Of a DNA stretch of 64,000 nt, positions 62,130 through 64,000 are shown one piece after another. This DNA is from Proteles cristata cristata (Eukaryota > Chordata > Mammalia > Carnivora > Hyaenidae): contig JAESUZ010002383.1 in NCBI GenBank assembly GCA_017311185.1, positions 1,798,001-1,862,000 on the forward strand, written 5' to 3'. The notes under the pieces were generated by a model that was not told the origin of the DNA, did no database searches, and saw only the letters and a list, made by a program, of their open reading frames with translations. Position 1 is the first letter of the stretch, and the number at the start of each line of letters is the position of its first letter. A program made the position numbers and the translations under genes.

Positions 62130-62265
62130 TCATAATAGAAATCATGGTATTGCAGGAGTCAGGAGACCAGGATCCTATGTGTAAACACTTAACCTCCCAG
62201 AACCTCAGACTCTAACTATAAAATAAGGGTTTAGAGTAAGTGATGTCTAAGGTCTCTTCCCAGGA
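62130..62265 (+). repeat. MIR
   Basis: 'gtcaggagaccaggatccta' and 'gtttagagtaagtgatgtct' in MIR order. Confidence 0.65.
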
Positions 62266-62269
62266 TGGT

Positions 62270-62739
62270 GTGATGTGCTGCTCACATCCTCCTGCAGGAA
62301 TAAAAGACCTTTTCTCCCAGCTTCTGGGAGTGTTGCCAACAGCTCTGGGCTATCAGCCCCTATGGGGAGATAGGAAGATTGCCTCAGCTGAAAAGAGTCA
62401 CCTCCCTCCCTCCAGGTCCTCCTTCATTTCCAGAGCAGCCCACTTCCAATGACTGATTGACACAGAGGTATAAAGGCCCTTCTCTTTTGTCCTCCTGCAC
62501 CCCCAACTTGGGACAATTCTGAAGGTTAGCTTCAGAGCTCGTTGTAGCGTTGGCTGAGGCTCCACTGAAACATCACAGCTCAACATTGCCTTCTGTTCTA
62601 TCCTGCTTCATCCTCTTCACCCCCACCCCCACCCCACCACTGGTGTCCATTGTCCGACATTTCCTGATAAACCTCCTGCATGCTAATTTCTGCCTCAGAG
62701 TCTGATTTCCAGGGACCCTAATCTGTGACACTTCTGGTT
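62270..62739. other. ACMSD intron 2, nothing firmly recognised
   Basis: Includes a C-rich run near 62620-62640. The end near 62650-62730 looks like an old dispersed repeat I cannot name. Confidence 0.4.
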
Positions 62740-62755
62740 TTCACATTCTAATTCT

Positions 62756-62933
62756 TTTTTTTAATTAAAAAAAATTTTTTTTTTAATTTTTGGGAGAGAG
62801 AGTGAGTGAGGAAGGGGCAGAGAGAGACCAGGCTGTCAGCACAGAGCCCAATGTGGGGCTCAAACTCAAGAACCTCGAGATCATGACCTGAGCCAAAGTC
62901 GGATGCTTAACTGATAGAGCCACCTAGGTGCTC
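62756..62933 (-). repeat. CAN SINE, shortened
   Basis: TTCACATTCTAATTCT at 62740-62755 and, with one change, at 62934-62949. Confidence 0.93.
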
Positions 62934-63029
62934 TTCACATCCTAATTCTAATACTATCCACAAATAAGTTCAAATATGGCTGGTATTTCCAATGACTGGT
63001 ATTGCATGTATCATTAAAAGTGTGTTTTC

Positions 63030-63238
63030 TTTTTTTTTTTAAGTTTATTTTTTTTAATCTTGAGACAGAGGAAGAGAGCACAAGCTAGGGAGGGGCAGAG
63101 AGAAGGACACACTCAGAGAATCTGAAGCAGGCTGAGCTGTCAGCACAGAACCCAACACAGGGCTTCAACATATGACCTGTGAGATCATGACAAGAGCTAA
63201 AGTTGGATGCTCAACTGACTGAGCCATTCAGACTCCCC
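63030..63238 (-). repeat. CAN SINE, older
   Basis: Poly-T at the left; diverged head ending GAGCCATTCAGACTCCCC. Confidence 0.87.
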
Positions 63239-63239
63239 T

Positions 63240-63855
63240 AGAAATGTGCTTTCAGACTCAGTGTTTCACCACCAGATTTCCATTCTTCTCCCCTTAACCC
63301 CAATGCCATCAGGCTATCCCTCTGCACCACACAAGCTTCTGAGCTGGTCGGGTTTGATTAATGGCTTTAATCAGTTTTGGCCATGATCCTACATTAAGAA
63401 ATGTATTTTCCATTGTGACCTATTACACCCAAATATATCTATTTATATAGATACAAACTGAGACAAAAGTTTCATGAAACAATATTTACTCTTACAATGA
63501 ATGCATTCTGCTATTCTCTTTTGTAGTCTATTTTATTTTTTAAGCTTCTCTAACCCACTGCATTGATATCATGTCTCACTATTGTGTTGCAGCCCATATT
63601 TTCAAACACTGACTAGATGATCACTAGTCCTATGGTTGTACAATTCTTTGATTTCATGAAAATTTCCCTTTGTCTTGGGCTTTCTACCTCTCCTAAAGTC
63701 CCTTACTATTTTTGTTTCTTTTGCTCAGTTAGCACAAAATTATTGCTGTCTGTGTGTTCTTTATCCACTTGAGTGGCTTCCTGGCTCCCCAGTGATGAAA
63801 TGAGAGATAATAGAAAAAATATATATTGGTCTCTGCCCCTAGTTCCTGGCACAAA
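63240..63855. other. ACMSD intron 2, nothing recognised
   Basis: Single-copy-looking sequence up to a pair of imperfect repeats at the right edge. Confidence 0.5.
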
Positions 63856-63856
63856 G

Positions 63857-64000
63857 CTCCTAAAACTTTTGTAATGTCTTAAGTGATAAGAACCCTAGGA
63901 GCATCTCTTACTTTAGTATTTGGTCTTTGGACCCATGACATACGCTGCTAAAACCCTTGTAAATTCCTAAGTGGTAGAGCACTAGGAGCATCTTTTGTTC
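63857..64000 (+). repeat. Imperfect tandem repeat, about 87-bp period, cut by the window edge
   Basis: Two related blocks run from 'gctcctaaaacttttgtaat' and 'gctgctaaaacccttgtaaa', each ending at CTAGGAGCATCT. Probably part of an unassigned older repeat such as an LTR. Confidence 0.65.

Noticed and set aside
1..64000. A new defence, phage or metabolic gene system
   Set aside because: The window is mammalian genomic DNA with two known genes and dispersed repeats. No cluster of unknown intact genes exists.
1..64000. Regularly repeated heads as tRNA genes or a CRISPR array
   Set aside because: The recurring tRNA-like blocks are the heads of CAN SINEs, each followed by a GA/CT tract and A-rich tail and flanked by target duplications. 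Spacing and orientation are irregular.
57886..64000. ACMSD exons 1-2
   Set aside because: No sequence encoding MKIDIHSHILP or the FGYGGWVQL region was seen on the minus strand. They must lie past position 64000.

Overview
The window is nuclear DNA from a feliform carnivoran mammal (cat, hyena, mongoose or civet side; species not resolved). About forty copies of the tRNA-Lys-derived carnivore SINE (CAN SINE) in its feliform form are scattered across it, together with mammalian L1, L2, MIR, MLT1 and a Tigger-like element. Repeats make up well over half of the bases. There is no bacterial or phage content.

Two protein-coding genes are recognisable, both on the minus strand and therefore in head-to-tail order. 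At the left is the 5' end of CCNT2 (cyclin T2, a P-TEFb subunit). It has a CpG-island promoter at about 9.3-10.7 kb, exon 1 at 9904-10061, exon 2 at 9023-9104, and then intron 2 running off the left edge. At the right is ACMSD (2-amino-3-carboxymuconate-6-semialdehyde decarboxylase). Eight exons, matching exons 3-10 of the ten-exon mammalian gene, run from 57885 down to the stop codon at 19496. Every splice junction is GT/AG, the phases join without a break, and the joined coding length matches residues 35-336 of the 336-residue human protein. The first 34 residues (exons 1-2) must lie beyond the right edge. The order ACMSD then CCNT2 on one strand is the same as on human chromosome 2q21.

Layout: 0-9 kb is CCNT2 intron 2, with L1 and SINE copies at the left and a repeat-poor stretch at 4.7-9.0 kb. 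9.0-10.7 kb is the CCNT2 promoter and exons. 10.7-19.2 kb is the intergenic spacer, packed with antisense L1 carrying nested SINEs. 19.2-57.9 kb is the ACMSD body, whose 18-kb intron 8 holds a degraded minus-strand L1 and a long plus-strand L1. 57.9-64 kb is ACMSD intron 2 with SINEs, MIRs and a truncated L1.

The two genes are neighbours but do not share a pathway: CCNT2 drives transcription elongation, while ACMSD diverts the kynurenine pathway away from NAD synthesis. I found no previously undescribed gene system. The observations most worth checking are transposable elements sitting almost on ACMSD splice sites (an MLT1 LTR 13 nt from the exon 7 donor, and a head-to-head SINE pair about 20 nt from the exon 10 acceptor), a young, diagnostically distinct SINE subfamily, and a target site hit by three nested insertions.
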